Part shown: piece after piece, positions 31,230 to 42,910 of the stretch
Numbering within the stretch: position 1 is the first letter of the stretch
Layout of the letters: each line of letters begins with the position of its first letter
Assembly (NCBI GenBank): GCA_016648135.1
Contig: JADDOH010001511.1
Span: 84,086-148,085, forward strand
Reading direction: 5' to 3'
DNA: 64,000 bases
From: Agrypnia vestita
Taxonomy: Eukaryota; Arthropoda; Insecta; Trichoptera; Phryganeidae
Program-made: the position numbers and the translations under genes
The notes under the pieces: model-generated
The model's input: the letters and a program-made list of their open reading frames with translations, nothing else
Database searches by the model: none
What the model was told of the DNA's origin: nothing

Positions 31230-33590
31230 TATATTTCTTCTTCTTCTACTATTTCTTTTAGTAGATCTGTTGATCTGTGATACAGAAAACTACGCCTCCC
31301 GGGATAACAAGGTTCAGCTCCCTCCATCTTTTCGGTGGTCTTCCCGGTGGGCGTCGTCCAGAGGGGATTTCATTCGCTGCTGTATGCACAAGTCTGTGAC
31401 TGTCCATTCTGGCTATGTGATCTCTCCAGAATCTCCTTCTGGATCTACTCCATCGTGCTATGTCCTCTATTTTGCAAGTTTTCCTTATGTCTGCATTTCG
31501 GACACAATCACGTAGAGTTTTTCCAGTAATGGATCTCAGCACTTTTATGTCAGATGTTCTGAGGAGTCCTTTGGTGCGGACAGTGTCAGCCCGCATCTCT
31601 ACAGCGTATGTCATAATAGGTAGCACACATGTCTTGTATATCTTGACTTTACATTCAATATGCATATTTTTGTTCTTCCAGACCAAATTCTTGAGATACA
31701 CTTTATTAACTTGTTCTCTGACTTCAGTACATAGATCGCTATGGCTGCAAATTTCTAAACCTAAATATCTGAAGCTCATGACTTTTTCCACAGGCTCAAT
31801 ACCAATACTCAGCTTACACCTTGTTGGTTGTTTTGATATTGCTAAGCTCTTAACAATTGACATATTTATTTTGCTATTGACATATTTAGCCCTTGCGATG
31901 CAATGTAGAATTTGTACAGCATTCTCAGGAAGTCATCTTCAAACTCTGCTATTATTGCAGCATCATCTGCGTAATATATTACATTGATTATTTTGCTACC
32001 CATTTTGTACTCCAGCCCTAAGCTGGCCACCTCTTATATGATTTCATCCATTATAAAATTAAACAGAAAAGGGCTCAGATTGTCTCCCTGTCTTATACCA
32101 TTACTCGTGTTGATATCCTTTGATAATTCATTGTCAACTTTAATTTTCGTTTTACAGTTGGTATACAGATTTCGGACAGTCTTTACCAATGTGTTCGATA
32201 TGCCCTTTTCCAATAATATTCTCGTAATGTCTTTCAGCAACAACCTGTCGAATGCCTTTTTTATATCCACAAAACATATATAGGCCACTTTGTTATATTC
32301 TAAAGCCTTTTCTTTGATTTGCCTCAGAATGAAGATTGTGTCTGTAGTGGAGCGGTTTCGCCGAAAATCCTGTTCTTCCCTGTTAGTGATTTTTTTCTCA
32401 AGCTTCATTTTAAGTATACTTGTGAATAACTTAAGCATCATAATAATAATAAGGAGATTTCTCTATAGTTTTCAGGGTTTTTCTTTTGTCCTTTCTTAAA
32501 TATAGGTGTTGTGACGCTTGTTCTCCATTCATCCAGTATAATAACAACTGCAAGTTTTTTGTTAAATTATTTTTGGATCTCTTTTCAGAGTCCCGGCCAG
32601 AGTACTTAATAAGTTCATTAGGGATGTTATCAATGCCAGGGGCTTTCCTTTTTAAGTTTCTTTATATGAGTTTATGTCTCTGTTTCACTTAATTTTTCTT
32701 CTGTGGTTATATTGATTGTCTGATTTTTCTGTTCTGATTCGTTGGAGTAGTTGTTTAAAATATCTTTCCCATTCATCAATTAAAATTTTAGTTTAAAACC
32801 AAATTAAACCAATTAGAAAGACATACAGAAAAATCAAATCCACGAAAAATTATTTGGTTGCTACCGGGATTCGAACCACGGATCTCCTCCTATCCGGGGT
32901 AGGCGCGTTATCCAATTACGCTATAGCAGCCTCGAACATTTCCGTGAATATATCAACCTTATCTGTAAGTCTCATTTATTATTTGATTAACATATATTAT
33001 CCATTTTTAGAGCAATCCACTTTTTCTGGAACGGTAGGCACAAATTACTGTTTGAGTATACATATTCCTTTATAGGTTTTCTTTGGTTTTTAAGCTTTTT
33101 CCATACTCTTCTTTACGCGCTATATAGGTCATGATCCATATCTTTCGAGAATTTAATCCAAAAGTATTTTTTGATCCTTTTGATTTCAGCATTAACTCTG
33201 TTTTTTATGGTCTCATACTTGTGATATTCTTCTGGTGATGAGTTGCTTTTATATACCGGATAGTTTTGTTTTTTCTCATTGACTAGGGTTTTTACATCCT
33301 TGGTAAACCAAGGTTTTGGCTTAGTCTGTGAGTTGATATTAATGTTTCTTTCCCCCAGTGCTTCTGAGGCGGCGTCATTTATGTTGGTTTTGATTTTTTC
33401 CCATTCCTGTTCTAAAGTATTGTGTTCACCATTATAGTTATTTTGAATTTTCTTTGTTATTTTATTTCTGTACAGATGGTTTGTACTCTTGTCTTCCACT
33501 GATTCAATATTAAACCTCTCAATATGTATTGCGGGCTTTCTTATTCTTTGTGGTCGTTTCATAATCGTTTTGCATAGCACCAATGTTGTT
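31230..33590 (-). pseudogene. RTE-like LINE, endonuclease-less, interrupted
   Basis: In minus-strand order: 33583-33113 reads KPWFTKDVKTLVNEKKQNY (linker between endonuclease and RT). After an inserted tRNA-derived repeat (about 32790-32950), RT blocks appear: FRRNRSTTDTIFILRQI, YICFVDIKKAFDRLLL, NGIRQGDNLSPFLFNF, then YYADDAAIIAEF near 31950, FRYLGLEI, and a C-terminal end SRRRFWRDHIARMDS...PPGRPPKRWREL. It ends at a (GAA)n tail (31236-31247). Scattered stops show it is dead, but both catalytic Asp motifs are preserved. The endonuclease is missing at the 5' side. Confidence 0.85.
32790..32950 (-). repeat. tRNA-Arg-like SINE or tRNA pseudogene inside the LINE
   Basis: On the minus strand GGCTGCTATAGCGTAATTGG begins a tRNA-like body with GGATAACGCGCC (D-arm), a loop lacking the universal U33, and GTGGTTCGAATCCCGG (T-arm). 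The acceptor stem has a mismatch. This argues for a tRNA-derived insertion rather than a functional tRNA. It splits the RTE-like LINE. Confidence 0.6.
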
Positions 33591-33959
33591 GGCTAATGTA
33601 TTTTTATTAATCGTAATAAAATCAAAATAATTTTGTTTCTATGACATGACACAAGGGAAGAGGTGATCTGGCATGGTGTGACGTAGGAGAGGGGAGGGGG
33701 GTTAAAATGAAAGAGTACAGGCATTATCCTCGGTTATACACAACCATATGCTTCTCCAGGGTACGGTTGGCTACAATAGTTCAGAGACTAGAAGGAATGT
33801 GTATTGGTTTATATGTTATTGATAATTACATAAATTGTTTCACATTCCAATACACAGGACTAACCTGCCGATGGTGAAGCCTGTTGGAAGAGCTATCACC
33901 GCTACGCAACAAAATCACTTTGGACGTTTATCTGTTCCACACTATTCAATTGTTTAAAA

Positions 33960-34720
33960 ATAACATTGTTACTATCTTTACAGATCCAGTACACAGTCCT
34001 GTTATTTGCAGACTATATGAAAATTTTTGTCTCAGATAGATCTATAAAAGACTGCATGTTACTTCAGCATTCTTTAAACAAACTTCACTTTTGGTGTGCT
34101 GCTAATAAACTTAATTTAATTATAGATGAATGTCATATTACTTTAGTAAAATTAAAAGTAAAATTAATTTTGATTATAGAATAAACAAAAATTATTTGAA
34201 TAAATTAATGGAAGTCAATGACTTGGGTATCCTGCCAGACTCTAAATTGAACTATATATTAGCCATATAAACAAAATTTCAAACAAAGGTCTTAAATTGC
34301 TCGGCTTTATTATTCGCACATAGTAACATAGTAACATAGTTTCATGCACATGCCTATATAAATCTTTAGTGAGATGTCAGTTGGAATACTGTAGCCCATT
34401 ACGGTCACCACTTTATGCGACTCACATTCAGTCATTAAAAAAAGTTCATATCGACTATAATCAACTTCTAAATTAGACAAGTCTAATTAAACTTAGCGAT
34501 AGACGTATTATTGCTGATCTTATACATTTATACAAAACAATTCATTCTTATAACTCGGATGCACCTGAACTCTTATCGTCCATATCATTTCACATACCGG
34601 CTCTCGACTTCTGGAGTGAACGGGTGTGCTCGCCACCAATTCAAAACAGAACTCGAAATACAAGGCGAAAATCCCTTTGACAATGGACAGTGCTATCTGT
34701 ATACGGGTTACCCTAGAAAA
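33960..34720 (+). pseudogene. Jockey/CR1-like RT fragment
   Basis: The frame reads VLLFADYMKIFVSDRSIKD, then LQHSLNKLHFWCAANKLNLI. This is the block around the RT catalytic FADD, followed by the WC-x-x-N-x-L-x-L block. The second Asp is Tyr here (FADY), so it could not be active. Frameshifted downstream frames hold further weak C-terminal similarity. Confidence 0.75.
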
Positions 34721-35214
34721 TAATCCTTCATATATATGTGTGTATATACATGTATGTATGTATATGTATATATTTGTGTACGCTCATGCCTGTGGGTTTA
34801 TATTTTTAATTATGAATTTTTTTCTTTTCTTTTCTAATTTTACTTGTATGTTTTTTTTCTATTGTTCCTGTATGGATGTATCTAATTGGCAAGGTGAGAA
34901 ACTATTCTCATACTAGCTGAAATAAAAATATATTTTATTATTATTATTATATTTATATAATTATTGTATAATATATTTTAATTGTAGGTGTAATAGGTGT
35001 AAACCGTTGAAATAAAATAAATATCTCTGAGAGGATTTCCCGAAGTAGGACTCTCCTACATCTTTGACAAGAATTGTTATGCATGTGTATTAATTAAATG
35101 TAATAAAATGTACGAATTAAATGTAAGTTTATCATGTAGGTATATGGTATTCATTAAAATAATTCAATTGCAATTGAAAATTTAACGGAAACGAAATTTA
35201 TAGGCAATAAATAG

Positions 35215-35325
35215 TTCGTATAAAATCTCGAATTCAGTACATTCAAAATTAATAATCCTCGATGAGTGCATTCATTTTTTTTGGATATTGCTCCCTTTGC
35301 TTTTATACCCTACATATGAAGAATA
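35215..35325. repeat. One arm of the 15641 MITE family
   Basis: GAATTCAGTACATTC, then TAATCCTCGATGAGTGCATT and GGATATTGCTCCCTTTGC match the right arm of the element at 15641-15897. Confidence 0.65.
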
Positions 35326-35955
35326 TCGTTAAATCTGTTGCGACTAATAGAAGGCTCCAGAGGGAGCAGTGTCGAAGCCTCCTTGTATACACGTCTGTAT
35401 ACAAATAGCTGTAAACAAACAATGTAACCACTTAAAAGTTGGTTTAGATCTCGGAGACGCTCACGCGGTAGTGTCTGAAACATGGCGCAAACTTTCAGCA
35501 GTAGTACTTCAGTCAGACCAGGAGTAAACTTAGTGAGAGCATGAAAGGAGAACTAGAAATACAGAAGCAAAGCCTAATCGGACGCGATCTTGCTTTGCTT
35601 TCAATTTTATTCCGTTCCCATTTTCCCAATTTCCTTTTTCTTGTAGCACACTTCCACAGTCGAAAAAGCATTGGACAATTACTCGTAAGCTTATTTTCGA
35701 ACTTGAGGATTAGCGCTTAAGTAATTATTACGCAAAAACCTTTACTAGACTGTTCATTTTCCCCTGTATGTATGTATATGTATATATTTGTGTATGCTCT
35801 TTTTTTTCCTTTTCCCTTCTTTCTACACCACCGAATTTGGACCGGAACGGAGCCACGCGCCATTATACTTGGAGACTCGTTATATATATATATATAGGTA
35901 TATAGCTTAATATATGGTAACGAAATGCTAAAAAGAATTACGCACTCCTGTCAAT

Positions 35956-36457
35956 TGTTACATTATCGAAAAATCGAGAAAGGCCTAGGGCCTTCGGGAG
36001 GCATCTGAAACATTCGAGAAAAACCTAGAAGCCACGGAAATATTCTCCTAAATATTGGGAAGATCTAGGAGGTTCGATACCAGCATTTTCCGACATAAAT
36101 AGGAGAGCTGAGTAATCGCGTCTGACAGGCGAAAACACTGCGAAGTCGACGGCGAGCAGCGATGGCCAGGGTGGCCATTCGGAGCGCTAAATAAGCGAAT
36201 AATTGAAGTTCTTACCTGCAAGGGCGAAATAAATCGGAACAATTACTGCGAGCGGAAACTGGAAACTGTTCCTGGTGAATATCACTCATAAATAAACACT
36301 TTATATTTTGCAAAATAGCGTAATTTAAAGAATAGTGTTAAGTTTAATAGTGATAAGTGATTTTGTACATTAAATAGTTAATTAATCAGTGATTAATAAA
36401 TCGCTAATTAATTTCCAGCGTTTTCATTCATTCCTCCCGCAGCCACGACACGTGACA
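35956..36457 (+). mobile_element. Possible solo LTR (Ty3/gypsy-like)
   Basis: Starts TGTTACATTATCG and ends CACGTGACA. Inside are TTCGGGAGGCATC-type inverted words, a TATA-like CATAAATAGGAGAG near 36094 and AATAAA signals near 36229 and 36292, the order expected for an LTR promoter and poly(A) site. No clear flanking duplication was found, so the limits are tentative. Confidence 0.45.
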
Positions 36458-36552
36458 ATATATCGTGCAATTGTGAGTACAATAAATTGTGCAATCTTAA
36501 CAAAAATCTTAACGGGAATCAAAAATTTACTCAGAAGCACACATATGCCATC

Positions 36553-36830
36553 TTCTAAATATAATAATTGCGTTGTCTGTCCGTCCGTCCGCCTGTCCCC
36601 GCAACTTGTATAACGTCCATAATTTCGTTCGAATCCACGGCTAAAAACAAATAAAACGGCCGGAGATGGGGCTTGAACCCCGGGCCAGCAAACCCGAACC
36701 GGCCGCTTAACGCATGTTGCTACCGCCGCCTCTCTGTGGATCGCCAACAGATACTACAATTATATACTAGGGCTTAGCAAAGACGCGAACCAAGGTTCCG
36801 TCATTTTTGACGGGGTACAGCTAGTTATAT
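36553..36830 (-). repeat. tRNA-derived SINE, family C, copy 1
   Basis: Minus-strand order: CTAGCTGTACCCCGTCAAAA, GGTTCGCGTCTTTGCTAAGC, a tRNA-like head with GCGGCGGTAGCAACATGCGT and GGGGTTCAAGCCCCATCTCC, then a tail ending GGACGGACAGACAACGCAAT. The plus-strand copy is at 43434-43655. Confidence 0.8.
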
Positions 36831-37718
36831 TTTTTTTTTGTGGCCAGAGATTTATCCCTTTTCTAAGTTACCGGAGATCGTGTGTTCTGTATATTAGGAT
36901 TTAAGTGTGTGTGGGTGATTTTCAAAATTGAGTCCACATTTTCAATTCAGGACTGTGAAATTTGACAACACATGAGAACAGATAATGATGTTATCGTTTT
37001 TTATCTACCGTAACATGTTTTGATCGATAATTCCTATAAAAACATTCCAATTTAAAGAAATTAACTCGATAATGTCAATTATCGGTTTTTATTTTTTTAA
37101 ATATTTTTTATTTAGGTATTTATCGTTTATCTACACTTTTAAGAGTCTAATAAAGATGAGATTAATTATAATATTTGTTGATTAGATAAAACAGAAGAAA
37201 CGTGTATGATATCATCGCTGCATAGGATATACTTTTTCCTACACTCCTACATACTTCTTCCCTGTTGGTCAGTACTAAATGTAATGAATACCGGTAACAT
37301 TTTTGTATTGCTAATAAAGTAATTTATTTTGAATTTGAGTTGATTTTTAAATAAATTAAGGTTATAAAAATTGACAGGCTATTTCTATTAGTGTAGAAAT
37401 GTTACGAATTTTCCTAATTATTTTTAACATTCGTTTTTGTGACAAATTTTACTCAGTATTCTTTGGACAAAAGACTACCCTTAAGTATAAGGTGGTCGAT
37501 TTTTTTTTCTAATAATGTTTTACAAGAGTGCTATTATTGTATTTGAAAAATATAACATTGTTTATTTTTTAAATGAAAACACCTTAATTGCGAAGTTGCA
37601 ATTTGCATGTTTAAAGGTACGACGATATTAGAAAACAATTTTCAATGACAATTTACACTCATAAAAATAATATTTTTGGGAACCATACGGAGAAGAATCA
37701 ATTTTCAATATTAATCTA
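36831..37718. other. Intronic AT-rich DNA, nothing recognised
   Basis: AT-rich with several T-runs; no ORF with recognisable product. Confidence 0.4.
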
Positions 37719-37790
37719 TAATAGTTTCCGACCAATAACAAAATTTACAAATATAGAGATGTAAAGTTCGTTATTGGTCGGAAACTATTA
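37719..37790. repeat. Small foldback
   Basis: TAATAGTTTCCGACCAATAA at the left pairs with TTATTGGTCGGAAACTATTA at the right, about 28 bp of AT-rich loop between. It abuts the next MITE. Confidence 0.9.
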
Positions 37791-37791
37791 G

Positions 37792-37936
37792 GGCCGGTTG
37801 TTTCAAGTTGGATTAAAGGAAAAATTCGTCTAAAGCATAGATTTTTGCGTTCTCCACCGGTCAAACTATCCGTTTCCATAAAAATCTATGCTTTAAACGA
37901 ACTTTTATCTTAATCCAACTTGAAACAACCGGGCCC
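37792..37936. mobile_element. PIF/Harbinger-like MITE, copy 1
   Basis: The left end GGCCGGTTGTTTCAAGTTGG is matched by the complement at the right end, and the arms continue through GGATTAAA / ATAGATTTTT. Flanking 3-bp TAG on both sides fits a three-base target duplication of Harbinger type. Relative of 59756-59899. Confidence 0.8.
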
Positions 37937-38654
37937 TAGTCATGGATTTTTCTACGCGAGAAAAGAGTTTACACCTCACAAAAAGCCGTAAATTGATAAA
38001 ATCCAGAAATGTTAAATTTGTATATTTCATCCCCATTTTCCAACCAATCCGCGCGCTGATACAATTATTATGTAATCCCAAACCAATTTACGATGTTTTG
38101 AAATCCAATACACCAGGGCGCTCAGCGGCGGTATGCTTTATTACATAATCTATTTGTTTAGGGAAAAGGGATGTTGACACGTATGTTAACATGAATAATT
38201 TACTAACCGTCTGACTTAAATAAAATTAGTTGCATCTGTATAACTGCGGCTGGCGTATGAATGGTGAGACCTAAATATATAATAAGTAATAAGTAACAGA
38301 TATAGAACAAAGGGGCAAATAAAGATACTAACTTTAAGATCACCACTATACATACTTGGGAGTTAAGCGGTACAATACATTGTTGTCACAAAACAAATTT
38401 CAAGAAAGAAACATTTCAAAATACGAGCAGTTTAAGAAAGAAGTCAAAACATTGATTTTGGACAGCGATGTATTGTAACATTGCCCACACGTCTTAAAGA
38501 GTTTTGTATAATAAAAACTACTATTTCTAAATGATTTCTACTTAATAAAAATTTGAACTTTAATTTGGTTTGCAAATACTCCCCCCATAAGCTCGAGCTA
38601 TTGACTCATATTATGAGGAATATAATGTCATATTAAAATGTAATAACATAGGTT

Positions 38655-38895
38655 TAATCACAAAGTCTGTCTGTCTGTTCTCTATACAAATCTACACCGT
38701 TTGACCGACCTGAACCAAATTTTGCACACTTATTCCTTAGAACTCGGCAGGTAACAAAGGTGACATTTCCCCCCTCACCCCTTCCACTCCCCATCAACAT
38801 GATATATTTTCCCTGCAAATCCGTACCGTTTGAACGATCTAACCTATATTTTGCTTACTTATTCTTAAGGGGGAATACATACCTAGACATTTCTA
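38655..38895 (+). repeat. Dispersed CCGTTTGACCGA repeat, copy 2
   Basis: Contains GTCTGTCTGTTC, ACCGTTTGACCGACCTGAAC, TTTTGCACACTTATTC, a C/T-rich run and a second ACCGTTTGAACGATC. Same family as 7855-8036 and 40030-40185. Confidence 0.6.
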
Positions 38896-40029
38896 AAAAA
38901 ATATTTTTGAATTTTTTCATTTTCTTAAAGCTTGAGGTCTTAAGAATGTCTGGTGAAAATTTCAATCAAAAACAAAGTTATAGCTGATAATAGTGGCATT
39001 TCTTTATTGATTACGCACCGCGCCGCACGGCGCCCTATGGAAAATCGAGGTCTGTTTCCGATCAAAAGTCAATAACTCTTTTATTTCTAAAGGTATATTC
39101 ATAAAATTTTGCACATATATAAAATAGTCTATATAGCTTAAAAATGGATATAATGTTATTTTATATATTTTTTATTTTAATACAATTTAATATTTAAAAA
39201 ATACTCATGACAAAATTTAAAATTGTTTTAATTTTTATTTATAAAACTGACAATTTTACTTACAACGTGTTCTAAAACTAATTATAAAATTATTTTATAT
39301 ACCTAATTAATTTCATAATCAATAAAGAAAATAAAGAAAATCATGAAACGTAAAGTGCTTACCCACTTAGATGTCCATGTCAAGCCTGTTCACTTTATCA
39401 CTTTAAAAGTTAATTTCTTGTTAAACCCTGTAGGAATAGATATAAAGTATTATACATTTCTGAAAAGCTCATTTTCTAAACATTTTATAACAACTAAAAG
39501 GATATTAATTTTATGTCAAAATTTACGTTTAAATAACTGGACAGTAAAATAAGGAAAAAGTTTTATTTCGTTAGTTCATCGAGTCATTTGGCAGTTACCC
39601 ACGTCTCCCCAGTCTTTGTCGTAGGATTTTTTTAAGTGAGGTAGGTTTTTTTATCAGCATAATAAAGCCGAAATTTTCCCTAAAAACGGTATTTTAAATT
39701 CAAACGCCTGCCATTTTGTCAAAAATCTATATTTTCAAAAACTCCTACGTCAAAGACTAAATTATAGTGTCAATTTTGATTAGATTTTTGTTTTTTTTTT
39801 ATTCTGATGATTACAGATGATATGGGAGTGGTCACCGCGGAGGATCTTTTTTTCGGTAGTCGACAAAACCCAATAATTTTCCGCCAATGTTGTATATTTT
39901 TTTATATTTTTTTTTACGTATTTTTAGAAGTATGTACTTTCATGTAGAAAAAATACCAATACCATAATTTAAATAGGTTTCTAAAAAAAATCACAAAAGT
40001 TGCATTTTTTCGCGCTTTGTAGGTATTTC
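38896..40029. other. AT-rich spacer, nothing recognised
   Basis: Between two copies of the dispersed repeat. T-runs are common; no coding motif is seen. Confidence 0.4.
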
Positions 40030-40185
40030 CTCTTAAAGAGCCGGCGGATAAATGTGACATTTCCCCCCTCCCCCTTTAACACTCCCCCTCCCTCGTAATA
40101 TATTTTGCATGCAAATCGGTACCGTTTGACCGATCTGACTCAAATTTTGCATACTTACTCTTTAAGAGACGGCGGATAACAAAAG
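40030..40185 (+). repeat. Dispersed CCGTTTGACCGA repeat, copy 3
   Basis: AGAGCCGGCGGATAAATGTG, CATTTCCCCCCTCC and ACCGTTTGACCGATCTGACT; close relative of 38655-38895. Confidence 0.6.
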
Positions 40186-41248
40186 TTCACTTTCGTTCAA
40201 ACAAGTTTGAAGAATAAAATTTAAATTAAAAAATCCTAAAAAAATCCCAAGTTAGCAATAGGCGCACAGGGCGCGGGAGGAGCAAAATAAATTATTTACT
40301 TTGTTTTGATTTTTCCGGCGCCGTTTCCATTTCCCTTTATAGAACGAAGAGGAAGTTCTCTAAAGAGAAGTAGTATTTAATTTAAAAGTTGGGTAAAGAA
40401 TTTATATCTTCAAGATTGGCCGCGTACAGAACGACGCGAACAATATTATATTATACGAGTTGCCTGAAAATGTTTATAAAACTTATTTCTTAACACTTGT
40501 TGCGTTAGAAACGAGCGAGGAAAATCTTTCAAAGGATCGAAGTTTGAATTAAGTTGCGGTCGTACATTTCGTAAAGGCTGTCTGTGTTTGTTCGTTTTAC
40601 TGTTATTTACAAAGATAAGGAAGAGCGAACTGGAAAGCGCTTTGACTAATGAATTTCGCAACATCAGAAAATGCAATTCCTTCCAGCGCCGCACGAAACG
40701 GGAGAACCGGGGTCCGGGCTGGACGCTCGCGGCTCCGGAGGCCGCGCACGTAATACGGCCCCATAAAAGGCGCCGTAATAGCGAACTCTGCAGGTTTAAA
40801 ATTGTCTAAATTGGCCGTAAATGTTTCGGAACGTAACATACTATAGTTAATACCCCTCTTTCTGTTTGTCTGGAGCTCTCGGGAACATTTCAGTCGCTCC
40901 TGGATTGTCTGCACCAGTTTGAAATTTTGATAAGCCATTAGAAATTTTGAAAAAAGAATCTTTACCATTCATACGTTTAACGATGTAATCGTGCATACGA
41001 GATGACGCGTGTTATGTCGTGTTATGTTATATAAATTAAATTTAATATAATATACTAGATTGCCCGTTGCCGTTTGTATGTTGTGTATTCGAAAGTAAAA
41101 GAAGAGATCAATTTGTGGTATTTTTCCAAATTCAAATCGGATGACAAACGCTCGAGTATGCCGAAATATAGTAAAGTACGGAACTTGTAAAAATACTGTT
41201 GAGGGAAGACGGTGCGCGCCGAGCTCCAGATGGGTGACACAGATAGAC

Positions 41249-41428
41249 GGCGACCGCTGCGCGACCGAAGCAACCGCTAAGCGGCCGAATCGGCCGCCGC
41301 GAGGCCGAAGCGACCGCTGTGCAGCCAAGGTGACCGCTGCGCAGCCAATGCGCCCGGTGTGCAACCAATGCGACCACTGCGCAACCGAAGCGCCTGCTGC
41401 GCGGTACAAGCGTCCGTTGCGCGAACGC
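41249..41428. repeat. Nine-unit 20-bp GC-rich minisatellite
   Basis: Nine consecutive 20-bp units can be laid out without gaps, for example AGCGACCGCTGTGCAGCCAA and GGTGACCGCTGCGCAGCCAA. Units vary at several positions. The period is not a multiple of three, and overlapping frames on both strands are open through it, so the ORFs here are a by-product of repetition and high GC. Confidence 0.92.
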
Positions 41429-41559
41429 GACCACTTGTGCTTATTTCCTGTGTGTTTTCGTACTAATTTGCCCCCTTATACTTGCCTGCTACTTTTTTCA
41501 CAGTTTGCATAGTCGCACGCAGTCGTGGGGTGTTTCCATATGTTTGTGTGTGCAAAGAT

Positions 41560-41687
41560 AAAGAAAAAGAAAACTATTTTTTTAATTTTTTTAAGTAAGG
41601 TTAAGTTGGATTGTGTTAGGTAAGGTTATATTAGGTTAAGTTTTGTTAGGTTGGTTAGATTAGGTTAGATTGGATTATGTTAGGTTA
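41560..41687 (+). repeat. Degenerate TTAGGTT-rich tract, left part
   Basis: Repeated TTAGGTTAG/TTAGATTGG words like the insect telomere motif, but degenerate. The last 31 bp (41657-41687) recur exactly at 42238-42268. Confidence 0.85.
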
Positions 41688-42237
41688 TTGAAGGTGACCC
41701 ACCACATACCCTGGGCTGTTTTATGCGCCGAAGCGTCCATATCAGCCCAACACATTCGCCGCCTGGTTGGCATTATTTTATGCTAAAGCGTCCTCTCCGC
41801 CCGGCCTTGCGTCCCAGCATAACAAGAAGCAAGACCAGGCGAGTCGGTCGCGCAAAACCTTCAATGTCCCATGCTAAAAGTCTTTATTTTTAAAAGAGGT
41901 TTTACAAAATTACAATAAAAGAACATCTATAATCTAAAAAATACAACATAAGAACACCCGAGGAGACATCGCACGGGACAAAAATAAATCAACACCCCTC
42001 CTTGGAGGGAAAGGGACAAAACAAAAATAAAAACATGTAGCACTTGTGCCAGAAAAGGTAAAACCACCGGTATGACACCGATCAGGAGAGACAACGTAAA
42101 ATTGACAAAATATGATACAAAACAGAAAGATAACATGGTTGTGCAAATAAAATGGAAAATAACGATAGAAAACACAATGAAATTAACAAGAATGTAAAGA
42201 GAAAATAGAAGTAATAAACAGAAAAAGTGAAATTGCA
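41688..42237 (-). mobile_element. R1-like LINE 3' UTR fragment with 31-bp target duplication
   Basis: GACCCACCACATACCCTGGG, then GCGTCCATATCAGCCC and TTGGCATT-ATTTTATGCTAAAG, align in order with the 3' UTR end of the R1-like LINE at 23720. The fragment is bracketed by an identical 31-bp direct repeat, as expected for target-primed insertion of a 5'-truncated LINE copy. Confidence 0.8.
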
Positions 42238-42329
42238 AGATTAGGTTAGATTGGATTATGTTAGGTTAGGTTATATTAGGTTAAGTTTTGTTAGTAAATA
42301 ATAACTAGAATATAGACAGTTGGACCAGG

Positions 42330-42910
42330 TATGGACCAGATTTTCTCACTGCGCCAGATGACAGAAAAGTTTTTAGCAAACTTTTTTGTACCTTTGTGGA
42401 TCTCTAAAAAGCGTATGACGGGGTGGTAAGACGAAAGTTATGGAAGGTTTTGTCGGAATACGGGGTGAAGAGTAAGCTCATACAGGCAATCACATCCCCG
42501 TACGAGGGTAGTAGCGCTTGCGTGAGAGTTAATGGGGCATTCACATCATGGTTTGATATTACAAAAGGTGTCAAACAAGCATGCGTAATGTCACCATGGC
42601 TTTTCAATATGTATATGGACAATTGTAAGAAAGAACTGAAGGAACTTGAAGTAGAAGCGAAAATGGATGGGGTCACCATATCCTGCCATATCTACTATAC
42701 ACAGACGATGCAGTATTAGTGGCTAACAGTGTATTAGTGGCTAACAGTGTATTAGTGGCTAACAGTGATGCTGATCTTCAGTGCCTGGTGTCCAGGATGT
42801 CTAATGTATGCATGCATAGTGAACTTATGATGAACGCGGCAAAATTATTGTATACAAATAGAAATCATCATCCAAATGCAGAAACGTACGACATTGTTTG
42901 GAGTAATTAA
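42330..42910 (+). pseudogene. LINE RT fragment with triplicated catalytic segment
   Basis: The frame reads YDGVVRRKLWKVLSEYGVK, AITSPYEGSSACVRVNG, WFDITKGVKQACVMSPWLFN. After a frameshift it continues LYTDDAVLVANS, VLVANS, VLVANSDADLQCLVSRM and MMNAAK. These are RT blocks with YTDD where YADD is usual. The 18-bp GTATTAGTGGCTAACAGT unit occurs three times in tandem (42714-42767). The first Asp block is degraded. Confidence 0.85.

Noticed and set aside
31460..31987. 175-codon plus-strand ORF
   Set aside because: It is the complement of the RTE-like LINE C-terminal region, which carries the recognisable motifs.
32855..32935. Functional tRNA-Arg gene on the minus strand
   Set aside because: The acceptor stem has a mismatch, the anticodon loop lacks U33, the T-stem is imperfect, and it interrupts a LINE. 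Better read as a tRNA-derived repeat.
41141..41512. Long overlapping ORFs on both strands in the GC-rich patch
   Set aside because: They follow from the 20-bp minisatellite, whose high GC content lacks stop codons in several frames; no protein family is suggested.
41560..41690. Telomere or telomeric array
   Set aside because: TTAGG words are degenerate and short, and the sequence continues with ordinary interstitial DNA on both sides.
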